The notes beneath the pieces were generated by a model. That model did no database searches, had not been told where the DNA came from, and saw only the letters and a program-made list of their open reading frames with translations. A program made the translations under genes and the position numbers. From Herbiconiux sp. (GTDB taxonomy: Bacteria > Actinomycetota > Actinomycetes > Actinomycetales > Microbacteriaceae): a stretch of 64,000 nucleotides of DNA. Location of the stretch: the NCBI RefSeq assembly GCF_004297105.1, contig NZ_SCVE01000007.1, positions 62,001 to 126,000 on the forward strand. Direction: 5' to 3'. Positions 37,765 through 47,353 of the stretch are shown piece by piece (within the stretch, counting starts at the first letter, position 1; every line of letters starts with the position of its first letter).

Positions 37765-37973
37765 CCGTCATCCGCCTGTTCCGCGATGCTCCGTCGCCGC
37801 CTGGGTTCCTCCACTGTAGGCGTCCTGTCCGGCGGCGAGAACGAGTTGTGCGCGAACAGTATGAACGCAACGAGCGGCAGCGGATGCGACGGCCGCAGTC
37901 TGTCGGGAACGCATCCGGTCATCGTGCTCCTGCAGCGACCGGCCGCACACCGTTCTCGAGGAAGAGGGAAGCA

Positions 37974-39410
37974 ATGGCGCTCCGAACAGACACCGGTACC
38001 CGAGGCGCAGGCGTGAAGCCGCGCCGGCGGATCGAATCGCACCACTACCTGTACATCGCCGTGATCGTCGCCGTCGTGGGCGGCGCCATCGTCGGCCTCG
38101 CCGCACCGTCGTTCGCGGTGGGACTCAAGCCGGTCGGCGACGCGTTCGTGTCGCTCATCAAGATGATGATCGCACCGATCATCTTCTGCACGATCGTGCT
38201 CGGCGTGGGCTCGGTGGCGAAGGCCGCGACCGTCGGCAAGGTGGGCGGGCTCGCGCTCGGCTACTTCATCATCATGTCGACGTTCGCGCTCGGCATCGGC
38301 CTGGTGGTGGGCAACCTCATCCACCCGGGTGAAGGCCTCAACATCGGCGCGTCCACCTACGACGCCGCACCGACCGAGGCGAAGTCGACCACCGAGTTCC
38401 TGCTCGGAATCATCCCCACCTCGCTGCTGTCGTCGCTCACGGCGGGCAACATCCTGCAGGTGCTGTTCGTGGCGCTGCTCGTGGGATTCGCCCTTCAGAA
38501 GATGGGGGCCAAGGGGGCGCCCATCCTCGGCGCGATCCGGCAGATCCAGGCTCTGGTGTTCCGCATCCTCGCGATGGTGATGTGGGTGGCCCCGATCGGC
38601 GCGTTCGGGGCGATCGCCGCCGTCGTGGGCGCCACCGGGTTCCAGGCCATCGTGAGTCTCGCCACCCTGATGGTGGCGTTCTACATCACCTGCGCGCTGT
38701 TCATCGTGGTGGTGCTCGGGTCGCTGCTCTGGTTCGTGGCCCGGGTCAACATCTTCCGCATGATGAAGTACCTGGCCCGGGAGTACCTCCTGATCGTCTC
38801 GACGTCGTCGAGCGAGGTCGTGCTGCCGAGGCTCATCGCGAAGATGGAGCACGCCGGGGTCTCGAAGCCCGTCGCGGGCATCACGATCCCCACCGGGTAC
38901 TCGTTCAACCTCGACGGCACGGCGATCTACCTCACGATGGCGTCGTTGTTCATCGCCAGTGCGATGGGCACGCCGCTCGCCCTCGGCGAGCAGATCTCCC
39001 TGCTGGTGTTCATGATGATCGCCTCGAAGGGGGCCGCGGGCGTCACGGGAGCGGGCATCGCGACCCTCGCCGGAGGCCTGCAGGCGCACCGTCCCGACCT
39101 GGTCGACGGCGTGGGTGTGATCGTGGGCATCGACCGGTTCATGTCGGAGGCCCGCGCGCTCACGAACTTCACCGGCAACGCCGTGGCGACCCTGCTCATC
39201 GGCACCTGGACGAAGCAGCTCGATCGGCCCCAGCTCGAGGCCGTGCTGTCGGGTGAGCGCCCCTTCGACGAGTCGACCATGAGCGCCGACGACCACCTGG
39301 GCGCGGATGAGGCGGCGGAGGTCGCTCGCGAGCAGGGCTCCGACTCCCGCCCGTCGACCGCCGCGATCGCCGCGATCGTGGGCGACATGGAGCGTGAGCG
39401 CACCCGCTGA
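37974..39410 (+). CDS. dctA: C4-dicarboxylate transporter DctA
   Basis: This 478-residue DAACS-family sodium/proton symporter has about eight helices plus two hairpin loops. Signatures are the serine-rich 'STSSSEVVLPRL', 'TIPTGYSFNLDGTAIYLT', the 'SKGAAGVTGAGIATLA' hairpin and 'IDRFMSEARALTNFTGN', containing the cation and substrate ligands. It imports succinate, fumarate or malate. An Ala/Asp-rich C-terminal tail of about 55 residues is extra. The start ATG 37974 has GAGGGAA upstream. It is divergent from the DcuSR-like pair, which probably activates it. Confidence 0.92.
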   Translation: MALRTDTGTRGAGVKPRRRIESHHYLYIAVIVAVVGGAIVGLAAPSFAVGLKPVGDAFVSLIKMMIAPIIFCTIVLGVGSVAKAATVGKVGGLALGYFIIMSTFALGIGLVVGNLIHPGEGLNIGASTYDAAPTEAKSTTEFLLGIIPTSLLSSLTAGNILQVLFVALLVGFALQKMGAKGAPILGAIRQIQALVFRILAMVMWVAPIGAFGAIAAVVGATGFQAIVSLATLMVAFYITCALFIVVVLGSLLWFVARVNIFRMMKYLAREYLLIVSTSSSEVVLPRLIAKMEHAGVSKPVAGITIPTGYSFNLDGTAIYLTMASLFIASAMGTPLALGEQISLLVFMMIASKGAAGVTGAGIATLAGGLQAHRPDLVDGVGVIVGIDRFMSEARALTNFTGNAVATLLIGTWTKQLDRPQLEAVLSGERPFDESTMSADDHLGADEAAEVAREQGSDSRPSTAAIAAIVGDMERERTR

Positions 39411-39415
39411 TCCGA

Positions 39416-39453
39416 ATTCGCAGCAGGTCGCCATCCAGCGACCTGCTGCGAAT
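39416..39453 (+). terminator. 16-bp hairpin after dctA
   Basis: ATTCGCAGCAGGTCGC (39416-39431) and its exact complement (39438-39453) enclose a six-base loop. There is no U-tract, but its position six bases after the dctA stop suits a terminator; it ends 11 bases before the leuB -10. Confidence 0.6.
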
Positions 39454-39464
39454 CGGCCGGGCAC

Positions 39465-39470
39465 TAATCT
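39465..39470 (+). promoter_or_regulatory. leuB -10 element, leaderless start
   Basis: TAATCT lies six bases before the leuB ATG at 39477. The upstream -35 zone falls inside or next to the dctA hairpin. Confidence 0.5.
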
Positions 39471-39476
39471 TGATCC

Positions 39477-40550
39477 ATGGCACGTACGTTCAAGCTCGCA
39501 CTCATCCCCGGCGACGGGATCGGCCCCGAGGTCGTCACCGAGGCCGTGAAGGTTCTCGACGCCGTCACCGCCGGTACCGACGTCACCTTCGAGAAGACCG
39601 GCTTCTCGCTCGGCGCGGGCCGGTTCCTCGAGACGGGCGATGTGCTCACCGACGACGACCTCGCCGCGATCGCCTCGAACGACGTCATCCTGCTCGGTGC
39701 CGTCGGGGGAGTTCCCGGCGACCCGCGGCTGAAGAACGCCAACATCGAGCGGGGTCTGCTGCTGAAGCTGCGGTTCTCGCTCGACCACTACGTGAACCTC
39801 CGCCCCACCACCATCTACCCGGGTGTGCCGAGCCCTCTCGCGCAGCACGGCGACGTCGACTTCGTGGTGGTGCGCGAGGGCACCGAAGGCCCCTACGTCG
39901 GCAATGGCGGCAGCATCCGCACCGGCACGCCGCACGAGATCGCCAACGAGGTCTCGGTGAACACCGCCTACGGCGTCGAGCGCGTCGTGCGCTTCGCGTT
40001 CGAGCTGGCGCAGAGCCGCAGCCGCAAGAAGCTCACACTGGTGCACAAGACCAACGTGCTCGTGTTCTCGGGCTCGCTCTGGCAGTCCACCGTGAACAGA
40101 GTGGCCACCGAATACCCCGATATCGCGGTCGATTACCTGCACGTCGACGCCGCGACGATCTTCCTCGTCACCGACCCTGCTAGATTCGACGTCATCGTCA
40201 CGGACAACCTCTTCGGCGACATCCTCACCGACCTCGCCGGCGCAATCAGCGGCGGAATCGGACTGGCGGCCTCGGGCAACATCAACCCCGACGGCGCGTT
40301 TCCCTCGATGTTCGAACCGGTCCACGGATCCGCTCCCGACATCGCGGGGCAGCAGAAAGCCGATCCCACGGCGGCGATCCTCTCGGTCGCTCTGCTGCTC
40401 GATCACCTCGGCCAGACGGATGCGGCCGGCGCCGTTCGCGCGGCCGTGGTCGCCGACATCGCGGCACGCGACGGCTCAGCACGCACGACGAGCGAGATCG
40501 GCGACGCCATCACGGCGGCGTTGAGCACCCCCGCGGCCGCACTCGCCTAG
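39477..40550 (+). CDS. leuB: 3-isopropylmalate dehydrogenase
   Basis: This 357-residue NAD-dependent decarboxylating dehydrogenase acts in leucine synthesis. Signatures are '[14 protein letters not shown]', the substrate-binding arginines around '[11 protein letters not shown]', '[13 protein letters not shown]', the metal/NAD motif '[19 protein letters not shown]', and '[12 protein letters not shown]'. Length is normal. The start is ATG 39477 directly after a -10 element. It is followed by ilvE after 35 bp, so the two branched-chain genes are probably co-transcribed. Confidence 0.95.
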   Translation: MARTFKLALIPGDGIGPEVVTEAVKVLDAVTAGTDVTFEKTGFSLGAGRFLETGDVLTDDDLAAIASNDVILLGAVGGVPGDPRLKNANIERGLLLKLRFSLDHYVNLRPTTIYPGVPSPLAQHGDVDFVVVREGTEGPYVGNGGSIRTGTPHEIANEVSVNTAYGVERVVRFAFELAQSRSRKKLTLVHKTNVLVFSGSLWQSTVNRVATEYPDIAVDYLHVDAATIFLVTDPARFDVIVTDNLFGDILTDLAGAISGGIGLAASGNINPDGAFPSMFEPVHGSAPDIAGQQKADPTAAILSVALLLDHLGQTDAAGAVRAAVVADIAARDGSARTTSEIGDAITAALSTPAAALA

Positions 40551-40585
40551 ACACGTTCCGACTCACCTCGACGAAAAGACTCATC

Positions 40586-41695
40586 ATGACCATCGCACCG
40601 ACCTCCACCTTCCCCCTCCAGTTCGAGCTCACGCCGTCTCAGGATGCGCGTGCCGAGGCCGAGCGCGAGGTCATCCTCGCCGACCCCGGCTTCGGCAAGC
40701 ACTTCACCGACCACATGGTGAAGATCGACTGGACCATCGCGGATGGCTGGCACGACGCATCCGTCATCCCCTACGGCCCGCTGCTGCTCGACCCCTCGGC
40801 CGCCGTGCTGCACTACGCGCAGGAGATCTTCGAGGGACTCAAGGCCTACCGTCACGCCGACGGCTCGATCTGGACGTTCCGGCCCGAGAAGAATGCCGAG
40901 CGCCTGCAGCGCTCTGCCCGCCGCCTCGCCCTGCCCGAACTCGCCACCGAAGACTTCATCGAGTCGCTCAAGCAGCTCATCGCGGTCGACGGATCCTGGG
41001 TGCCGAACGCCGCCGAGACGAGCCTGTACATCCGCCCCTTCATGATCGCGAACGAGTCGTTCCTCGGCGTGCGGCCCGCGCAGAAGGTGGGCTACTACGT
41101 GATCGCGAGCCCCGCGGGCGCCTACTTCGCGGGCGGCGTGGCCCCCGTGTCGATCTGGCTCTCGACCGAGTACTCGCGGGCCGGCCGTGGTGGCACCGGC
41201 GCGGCCAAGTGCGGCGGCAACTACGCCGCATCGCTGCTGCCGCAACAGGAGGCCTACGAAAACGGCTGCGCCCAGGTGCTCTTCCTCGACGGCGAGACCG
41301 GCCAGCACATCGACGAGCTCGGCGGCATGAACGTGTTCTTCGTGCACAAGGGCGGCACGCTCGTCACTCCGCGTCTCACGGGCACCATCCTCGAGGGCGT
41401 GACGCGCGACAGCATCATCCAGCTCGCGAAAGACCGCGGTCTCACGGTGGAGGAGCGCGACATCACGATCCAGGAGTGGCGTGAGGGCGTGGCATCCGGC
41501 GACATCGAGGAGGTGTTCGCCTGCGGTACGGCCGCGGTGATCACGCCCATCTCGGCCCTCAAGTCGGCCGACTTCACCATCGGCGACGAGAACGCGCCCG
41601 CGGGTGAGCTCACGATGTCGATCCGCCAGGAACTCACCGACATCCAGTACGGCCGCGTGGCCGACCGCCACGGCTGGCTCACCAGACTGGATTGA
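40586..41695 (+). CDS. ilvE: Branched-chain amino-acid aminotransferase
   Basis: This 369-residue class IV (PLP) aminotransferase performs the last step of Leu/Ile/Val synthesis. The PLP lysine is in '[16 protein letters not shown]'; '[14 protein letters not shown]' and '[13 protein letters not shown]' are substrate/cofactor contacts, and '[14 protein letters not shown]' closes the site. It is the long actinobacterial/eukaryote-like IlvE type. It lies in an operon-like position behind leuB. Confidence 0.95.
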   Translation: MTIAPTSTFPLQFELTPSQDARAEAEREVILADPGFGKHFTDHMVKIDWTIADGWHDASVIPYGPLLLDPSAAVLHYAQEIFEGLKAYRHADGSIWTFRPEKNAERLQRSARRLALPELATEDFIESLKQLIAVDGSWVPNAAETSLYIRPFMIANESFLGVRPAQKVGYYVIASPAGAYFAGGVAPVSIWLSTEYSRAGRGGTGAAKCGGNYAASLLPQQEAYENGCAQVLFLDGETGQHIDELGGMNVFFVHKGGTLVTPRLTGTILEGVTRDSIIQLAKDRGLTVEERDITIQEWREGVASGDIEEVFACGTAAVITPISALKSADFTIGDENAPAGELTMSIRQELTDIQYGRVADRHGWLTRLD

Positions 41696-41813
41696 TTGCT
41701 GCGCCGCCGCCTCTGCGGCGCAGGCGACATGCTGCGCAGTCGTCGTGCCACGTCGCTTCGCGGCGCAGCCCGGCGCCTGTGCAGCCCTGGGTCGTCGAGT
41801 AGGGCCCGTCGCC

Positions 41814-41819
41814 TAGGCT
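41814..41819 (+). promoter_or_regulatory. -10 element of the FAH-family gene, leaderless start
   Basis: TAGGCT lies seven bases before the ATG at 41827. The preceding spacer (41696-41813) is rich in CGGCGCAG words and forms hairpins but has no ORF I can support. Confidence 0.4.
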
Positions 41820-41826
41820 TGCTTTC

Positions 41827-42585
41827 ATGAAGATCGCACGGTTCAGCCACAAGGGCGCCATCAACTTCGGGATCCTGGATGAGGATGCGCTGGTCGTTCT
41901 GAACGGCGACCCCATGTTCGCGGGCTACGACACCACCGGGGAGCGGGTGCCGCTCGCGGATGCCACGCTGCTGGCCCCGGTCATCCCGCGCTCGAAGGTG
42001 GTGGCGGTGGGCAAGAACTACCGCGCCCACGCCGAGGAGATGGGCGGCGAGGCGCCGAGCGAGCCCCTGCTGTTCCTCAAACCGAACACCTCCGTGATCG
42101 GCCCGGGCGATTCGATCGTGCGGCCGCCGCAGTCGAACCGTGTCGACTTCGAGGGCGAACTCGCCATCGTGATCGGCAGTGTCGCGAAGAATGTGAAGGC
42201 GGAGGACGCCGCGCAGGTGATCTTCGGCTACACCATCGCGAACGATGTGACCGCTCGCGACCTCCAGGCCTCCGACGGCCAGTGGGCCCGCGCCAAGGGG
42301 TTCGACACCTTCTGTCCGCTCGGCCCCGTGATCGAGACCGAGTTCGACCTGGCCGGATCGACCGTGGAGACCCGCCTGAACGGCGTGCTCAAGCAGAGTG
42401 CTCCGCTCACCGACATGATCCACTCGGTGGCCGACATCGTGGCCTACGCCTCGGCCGTGTTCACCCTGCTCCCGGGCGACGTCATCCTCACCGGCACCCC
42501 CGCGGGAATCGAGCCCATGGAGTCGGGCGACACCGTCGAGGTGGAGATCTCGGGTATCGGAGTGCTCTCGAACCCCTTCGTCTGA
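41827..42585 (+). CDS. Fumarylacetoacetate hydrolase family protein
   Basis: This 252-residue FAH-superfamily protein has the metal-binding signature 'KPNTSVIGPGD' with the acidic pair in 'VDFEGELAIVIG', then 'FGYTIANDVTARDLQ' and 'GDVILTGTPAGIEPM'. Members hydrolyse or decarboxylate fumarylpyruvate, acylpyruvates or oxaloacetate; the substrate cannot be told from sequence. In several related actinobacteria this gene stands between ilvE and gltX (recollection); here the next gene is a WXG100-hydrolase gene and no gltX is visible. Confidence 0.9.
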   Translation: MKIARFSHKGAINFGILDEDALVVLNGDPMFAGYDTTGERVPLADATLLAPVIPRSKVVAVGKNYRAHAEEMGGEAPSEPLLFLKPNTSVIGPGDSIVRPPQSNRVDFEGELAIVIGSVAKNVKAEDAAQVIFGYTIANDVTARDLQASDGQWARAKGFDTFCPLGPVIETEFDLAGSTVETRLNGVLKQSAPLTDMIHSVADIVAYASAVFTLLPGDVILTGTPAGIEPMESGDTVEVEISGIGVLSNPFV

Positions 42586-42600
42586 CCTCGGGGTTGCGGC

Positions 42601-42618
42601 ATGGGGAGTGCTCCCCAT
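42601..42618. promoter_or_regulatory. Palindrome upstream of the WXG100-hydrolase gene
   Basis: ATGGGGAG-TG-CTCCCCAT has perfect 8-bp arms and a two-base centre, 59 bp before the ATG at 42677. A -10-like TAGCGT is at 42642-42647. It could also be a terminator stem for the upstream gene (no U-tract); an operator is equally likely. Confidence 0.4.
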
Positions 42619-42676
42619 CGACGGATGTCGCGCAGGTGCCCTAGCGTGAGGGAACGATCGCGAAACGGGGGCGAAC

Positions 42677-44155
42677 ATGGGGTTCTACGGGGCCGATGTC
42701 GGTGAGCTGCGAGCTCTGGCCAAGACCTTCGCCGACGCGGCCGCCCGCCTGAGCGCGACGAAAGCCACCGTCTCGGGCCAGGTGCAGGCGAGCCCGTGGC
42801 GGGGTCCGGATGCCGACCACTTCCGTTCGATCTGGGCGGGGCAGTACAGCGCCCAGCTGCTCACCGCGGCGCGGCTGCTCGAGCAGAACGCCACCACGAT
42901 CGTGGCCAACGCCGACGACCAGGAACGGACCTCGACCGACGGCGGAGGCGGAGCATCCGGAACCGGGTCGGGTGGCACCGGCAGCGGGAGCGGCAGTTCG
43001 GGCCCGCTGCCCGATGCGCCCGCACCCGGGTCGGACACCGACGACGTGAAGGACTGGTGGAACAGTCTCTCGCCCGAGGAGCAGCAGCGGTACATCGAGG
43101 AGCAGCCGGGGGTCGTGGGAAATCTCGACGGCATCCCCGCAGCGGTGCGCGATCAGGCCAACCGCATCCACCTCGAGCAGGAGCTCGCCCGGCTGCAGAG
43201 CCTGCCGACCCCGAGCGACCCGGGGGAGGCCGAGACGCTGCGCCGGGCCATCGATGTGCTCGAGAACGCCCAGGAAGTGCTGGCGAAGACGCCCGACTCG
43301 CATCTCCTCCTGCTCGACACGAGCTCGGGTGACCCCGTGAAGGTCGCCGTCTCGGTGGGCGACGTCGACAACGCCGACCACGTGGGTGTGTTCACCCAGG
43401 GCATGGACTCGCGCGCCGACACCCCCACAGGACTCTCGGGCCCGGTCGCGAACATGGTGGCTCTCCGCAACGAGACGGATGCGCAGCTCTACGAGGCGGG
43501 CACGCAGAACGAGACCACCGCGATGGTGGTGTGGATGGGCTACGACTCGCCGCAGGGCGCCGAGGTGGCCGACCCGTCGTACGGCATCCAGGGCGGTTCC
43601 GACCTCGCGAGCTTCGGAGAGGGCATCCGGAGCAACAACGAAGACGGTCATCTCACGGCGCTCGGCCACTCCTACGGCTCGTACACCACGGGCATCGCCC
43701 TGCAGCAGACGGATGCGTTCGACGACTTCGTGGCCTTCGGCTCACCCGGCCTCGGCACGAGCGACATCGGCGACCTGCACGTCGACGACGTGTACGTCAT
43801 CGAGGCCAAGAACGACGCGATCGCCGACCTCGGCTACTTCGGCACCGACACCAACCAGCTGGGTGGCGTCACGAACCTGACGGCGGGCGATCAGAACGGG
43901 GTCGCGTCGTCCGGGCACTCCGAGTACCTCATCGACCGATCGACGAGCCAGTACAACATGTCCGCCGTGGTGAGTGGCAACGAGGGCAACGCGATCACGG
44001 GCAACAACTCGGGGCTGGGCGACGTGATCCGGGGCTCGCAATACCTCAACATCGATGTGCCGCGGAACATCGCCACCGATGTGGTCGACGCGGCCGTCAC
44101 CACCGGCACCTACCTGCGGTACGGCTGGGATGCTGTGACAGGCTGGTTCGGATGA
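42677..44155 (+). CDS. WXG100-like / alpha-beta hydrolase fusion (DUF1023 type)
   Basis: This 492-residue protein has a helical N-terminal domain of about 85 residues that looks like a WXG100 (ESAT-6-like) hairpin with W41-R42-G43 at the turn. A Gly/Ser-rich linker (about 88-115) and a C-terminal alpha/beta hydrolase domain of DUF1023 type with nucleophile elbow 'LGHSYGS' (Ser332) follow. No signal peptide is present. WXG100-fused proteins are typically type VII secretion substrates or toxins; no ESX genes are in the window. It overlaps the following lipoprotein gene by four bases. Confidence 0.8.
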   Translation: MGFYGADVGELRALAKTFADAAARLSATKATVSGQVQASPWRGPDADHFRSIWAGQYSAQLLTAARLLEQNATTIVANADDQERTSTDGGGGASGTGSGGTGSGSGSSGPLPDAPAPGSDTDDVKDWWNSLSPEEQQRYIEEQPGVVGNLDGIPAAVRDQANRIHLEQELARLQSLPTPSDPGEAETLRRAIDVLENAQEVLAKTPDSHLLLLDTSSGDPVKVAVSVGDVDNADHVGVFTQGMDSRADTPTGLSGPVANMVALRNETDAQLYEAGTQNETTAMVVWMGYDSPQGAEVADPSYGIQGGSDLASFGEGIRSNNEDGHLTALGHSYGSYTTGIALQQTDAFDDFVAFGSPGLGTSDIGDLHVDDVYVIEAKNDAIADLGYFGTDTNQLGGVTNLTAGDQNGVASSGHSEYLIDRSTSQYNMSAVVSGNEGNAITGNNSGLGDVIRGSQYLNIDVPRNIATDVVDAAVTTGTYLRYGWDAVTGWFG

Positions 44156-44694
44156 GACTCACCGCGCGACACAGAACCACCCGGCTCCTCGGTGCAGGCG
44201 CCGCACTCCTCACGGCACTCGTCGTGCTGACCGGTTGTATGAAGGGACCGAGCATGAACGACTCGAACGGCCAAGGCGCCAGCACCGCGGATCGGCTGCC
44301 GATCACCACGATGGTGGCCGACTACGACGAGATGCTCGCTCAGATGCGCGAACTCATCACCACGGAGGCGCCCGGGGGAGTGTGGTCGGAGGTCAAGCCC
44401 GCTCAGACGCTCGGTGGCGACAAGGCCGTGGCCGGCGACGACGCGACCATCGCGGTGTCGCCCCTGTGGGGGTACGACCTCGCGTTCCCGAGTGACCCGG
44501 ATGCGCGTGCCGCCCTCGTGGCGGCGCTCGGCGCCATCGGTGAGGCGCACGGCTTCTCGCCCGTGCAGACCTACGTCGACCGGGCCGACGAGGTGCAGGC
44601 GGTGGCGGATGACGCCTTCGGCGCCGAGTACCAGATCGGCAGCAAGCTCAACTCGACGTTGTCGTACACGACGGGATCGCACCCCGCGGAGTGA
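44152..44694 (+). CDS. Putative lipoprotein paired with the WXG100-hydrolase
   Basis: This 180-residue protein has a basic N-terminus, a hydrophobic signal segment and the lipobox LTGC with Cys29. The mature part has helices near 'VADYDEMLAQMRELITTE' and an alternating domain ending 'STLSYTTGSHPAE'. No family was recognised. The ATG overlaps the upstream stop (ATGA), so its expression is coupled to the hydrolase. This layout would suit an immunity or partner protein on the outer membrane face, which is inference only. Confidence 0.7.
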   Translation: MRLTARHRTTRLLGAGAALLTALVVLTGCMKGPSMNDSNGQGASTADRLPITTMVADYDEMLAQMRELITTEAPGGVWSEVKPAQTLGGDKAVAGDDATIAVSPLWGYDLAFPSDPDARAALVAALGAIGEAHGFSPVQTYVDRADEVQAVADDAFGAEYQIGSKLNSTLSYTTGSHPAE

Positions 44695-44713
44695 CGGCGG
44701 AGCGGGGCGGCTG

Positions 44714-45166
44714 TCAGGCCGGCGAGTTCTGATCGAGCGTCAGCCCGGCCGCGACGTCGAGCGCATCGAGCGCTCCGGCGATCTGCGCGATCTGCTCCTC
44801 GTCGAGCTCGTCGAACACCGTGAGCACGCGCTCGGCGCGCTCGGTGCGCGCCCGCAGGATGGCCTCGGCACCGGTGTCGGTGCCGGTGACGAAGAACGAG
44901 CGCCCGTCATCGGGATCGGAGGTGCGGGCCACCAGGCCCCGGGTCTCGAGATCGGCGAGCAGACGGGTGATCGTGGGAGCGGCGACCCGTTCGACCCGCG
45001 CGAGGTCGCCTGGACGGATGGGGCCGCAGCGCACGATGGTGGCGAGAGCCGACACCTGCCCGGGAGTGAGCTCGCTGTCGGCGCGGATGCGGCGGTTGAG
45101 CCGCCCGACCGACTGGGCGAGGCGGGCGGCGATCTCCTCGCGAGGGAGTTCGGCGGATTCAGTCAT
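44714..45166 (-). CDS. MarR-family transcriptional regulator
   Basis: This 150-residue winged-helix regulator has helices at both ends and a central HTH ('LTPGQVSALATI', 'IRPGDLARVERVAAPTITRLLADLETRGLV') and the wing 'SDPDDGRSFFVTGTDTG'. MarR proteins usually repress efflux or detoxification genes in response to phenolic ligands. Start ATG 45166 gives the family length; an upstream in-frame ATG at 45220 would add 18 unrelated residues. The target is unknown; two MFS transporters lie within 3 kb. Confidence 0.88.
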   Translation of the reverse strand: MTESAELPREEIAARLAQSVGRLNRRIRADSELTPGQVSALATIVRCGPIRPGDLARVERVAAPTITRLLADLETRGLVARTSDPDDGRSFFVTGTDTGAEAILRARTERAERVLTVFDELDEEQIAQIAGALDALDVAAGLTLDQNSPA

Positions 45167-45306
45167 CGAGTGCGGCTTTCGGTACCAGGGGCTGGGCTGG
45201 GCTTCCCTCGAGTCTCGCACATGCTCCCGTCATCGGCCCGCAGCCGTGCGTTCAGTCGGAGCAGCCGGAGCGGCCGGGCATTCCATCGCCCGTGGCCCGC
45301 CCTCCG

Positions 45307-46056
45307 TCAGTCGTTCGCCGTCTGCGTCGTGACGAACGCCAGCACCTCGTCGGCCACTCCTCTCCAGCCGTGGTCGATCGTGAGCGAGTGGCCGCGACCC
45401 GGCATCTCGATGAACTCGGTCAGGGCCGGGTTCTTCTGCTGGATTCGGAAGGCCGCCTCGGTCATCGCCCGCGGCACCGTGTTGTCGTGCTCGCCGGAGA
45501 CGATGAGCAATGGCCCACGCGCCGGATTCCTCGTGTCGACCTTCGTCTCGGTGAACGGGTTGAAATTGGCCGTGGCGGCCTGGAAGAGAGGAACTCCGGA
45601 TGCCGCCACGTGATAGGTGGTCCAGAGCTGCTCGGCCTCGTCCGCCTCGAGAGTGTTGGCCCAGCCGAACGTGAACTGCTCGAGGGTGAGCGACACCGCC
45701 CTGCCGAAATTGAGCGGGTTGGCGAGCACGGGTGCCGACGACTTCAGCGACGACACCGGAAGCGGCAGAACGCCCTGGAACGGAGCCGGGTCGATGGCGA
45801 CCGTCACCTCGGCGGCGCCGGTGCCGGCGATCTTCTGGGCGATGAGTCCGCCGAACGAGTGCCCCACCACGGCAGGCGCCTGGGTGAGGCCGTCGATCGC
45901 CTCGAGGTAGTGATCGGTGACCTGCTTCACCATCTTGTGCGCGAAGACGTCGGGATCCTTCCGTGCCTCTTCCACGCTGTCAGGGTCGTCGGGCCACCCC
46001 GGAGCGATCGTGGCGAAGCCGTTCTCCTCGAAGAGGTCACGCCAGGGCGGTTCGGT
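45307..46056 (-). pseudogene. Alpha/beta hydrolase, N-terminally truncated
   Basis: The open frame keeps the hydrolase core: 'GFATIAPGWPDDP', nucleophile elbow 'VVGHSFGG', 'VAIDPAPFQG', an Asp loop 'LLIVSGEHDNTVP' and a catalytic His in 'PGRGHSLTIDHGW'. Upstream, homology can be read only to 'WRDLFEENGF' before an in-frame TGA at 46057-46059. The first 20-25 residues of this family, with the first strand and the oxyanion-hole 'VHGLW' motif, are missing. Internal ATG 45975 would give a 222-residue product lacking that strand. The break abuts the promoter region of the divergent MFS gene, so a deletion or rearrangement is likely. Confidence 0.65.
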
Positions 46057-46120
46057 TCACGGCGACCGTAGCCCCGGAGGCGGGCGGAGGGCAAGGGGTT
46101 CCGCGTGGCAAGCTGGTGAC

Positions 46121-47353
46121 GTGAATTCGCGCGGCGCATCCGGGGGTGCGGATGGCTCGTCGTGGCGGGGTTTCGAGCGCGGAGAACCGCAGTACCGGCG
46201 AATCGTGCTCGCCCTCTTCGCGGCCGGTTTCGCCACCTTCGCGCAGGTGTTCGACGCCCAGGCGGTTCTGCCGGCCCTCCGCACCGACTTCGGCATCAGC
46301 GCGGCGACCGCGGCGCTCACGGTGTCGGCCACCACGATCGGCCTCGCCCTCTCGGTGCTGCCCTGGGCCTCGCTCGCCGACCGGATCGGGCGCACCCGAG
46401 CCATGAAACTCTCTCTGCTCGCCGCCACCGTGTTCTCGGTCGTCGTGCCGCTCATGCCGACCTTCGAGGCGGTGGTGGTGGCACGGGGGTTCGTGGGGCT
46501 GGCGCTCGGTGCCGTGCCCGCCATCGCGGTGGCCTATCTGGCCGAGGAACTGCACGGCGCCTGGGTGGGGGTGGCTGCCGGAACCTATGTCGCGGGCAAC
46601 ACGATCGGCGGAATCGCCGGTCGCCTCGTCGCCGGCCCGCTCGCCGAGCTCGTGGGCTGGCGCATCGGTCTCGCCGTGGTGGCGGTGCTCGGCGCGGCCG
46701 CGGCGGCGGCGTTCTGGCTGCTCGTGCCCGAACCCCGGGGCTTCGTTCGCGCACCGACGGGCGGCGCACCGCTGCGAGCGCGCATCCTCGGCAACCTCCG
46801 CGATCCCACGATGCTCGCGATCTTCGCGCAGGGTCTCCTGCTCATGGGGGCCTTCGCGGTGGTCTACAACTACCTCGGCTTCCAGATCGCGAGCCCGGCC
46901 TTCGGGGTGCAGGAGACGCTTGTGAGCCTCATCTTCCTGGCCTATCTGGCAGGCACGGTGGCCAGCAGGCTCTCCGGCGCCTTGGCCGAGAGGTTCGGTC
47001 CGCTCCGGATGATCCTCGCGGGCACCGCGCTCATGCTCGTGGGCCTGCTGCTGCTCGCCAGCTCCGTGCTCGTGGTGGTGTTCACCGGTCTCGTGGTGTT
47101 CACCTTCGGGTGCTTCAGCGCGCATCCGGTGGCCAGCGGATTGAGCGGGCGGTGGGCGCGGGTGGGCCGGGCGCAGGCGACCGCGATCTACCAGCTCTCG
47201 TGGCTCGGCGGCACCGCCTTCTTCGGCTGGGCGGTCGGTCTCGTCTACGACGCATCGGGGTGGCAGGCGACACTCGCGACCGTGGCGGGGATGTGTCTCG
47301 TGGCGGCGCTGGCCGCCTCGGCGGGCTTGAGGGGTTCTGCCCGCCGCCGCTAA
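46121..47353 (+). CDS. MFS transporter, 12-helix
   Basis: This 410-residue major facilitator permease has twelve hydrophobic helices, with 'SLADRIGRTRAMKL' (the loop 2-3 motif A) and a matching 'SGALAERFGPLRM' loop in the second half. 'TFAQVFDAQAVLPALRTDFG' at the start resembles the YnfM/CynX group of transporters. The substrate is unknown. GTG 46121 is the only usable start near the frame's beginning; no strong ribosome-binding site is visible. It is divergent from the truncated hydrolase. Confidence 0.88.
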   Translation: MNSRGASGGADGSSWRGFERGEPQYRRIVLALFAAGFATFAQVFDAQAVLPALRTDFGISAATAALTVSATTIGLALSVLPWASLADRIGRTRAMKLSLLAATVFSVVVPLMPTFEAVVVARGFVGLALGAVPAIAVAYLAEELHGAWVGVAAGTYVAGNTIGGIAGRLVAGPLAELVGWRIGLAVVAVLGAAAAAAFWLLVPEPRGFVRAPTGGAPLRARILGNLRDPTMLAIFAQGLLLMGAFAVVYNYLGFQIASPAFGVQETLVSLIFLAYLAGTVASRLSGALAERFGPLRMILAGTALMLVGLLLLASSVLVVVFTGLVVFTFGCFSAHPVASGLSGRWARVGRAQATAIYQLSWLGGTAFFGWAVGLVYDASGWQATLATVAGMCLVAALAASAGLRGSARRR

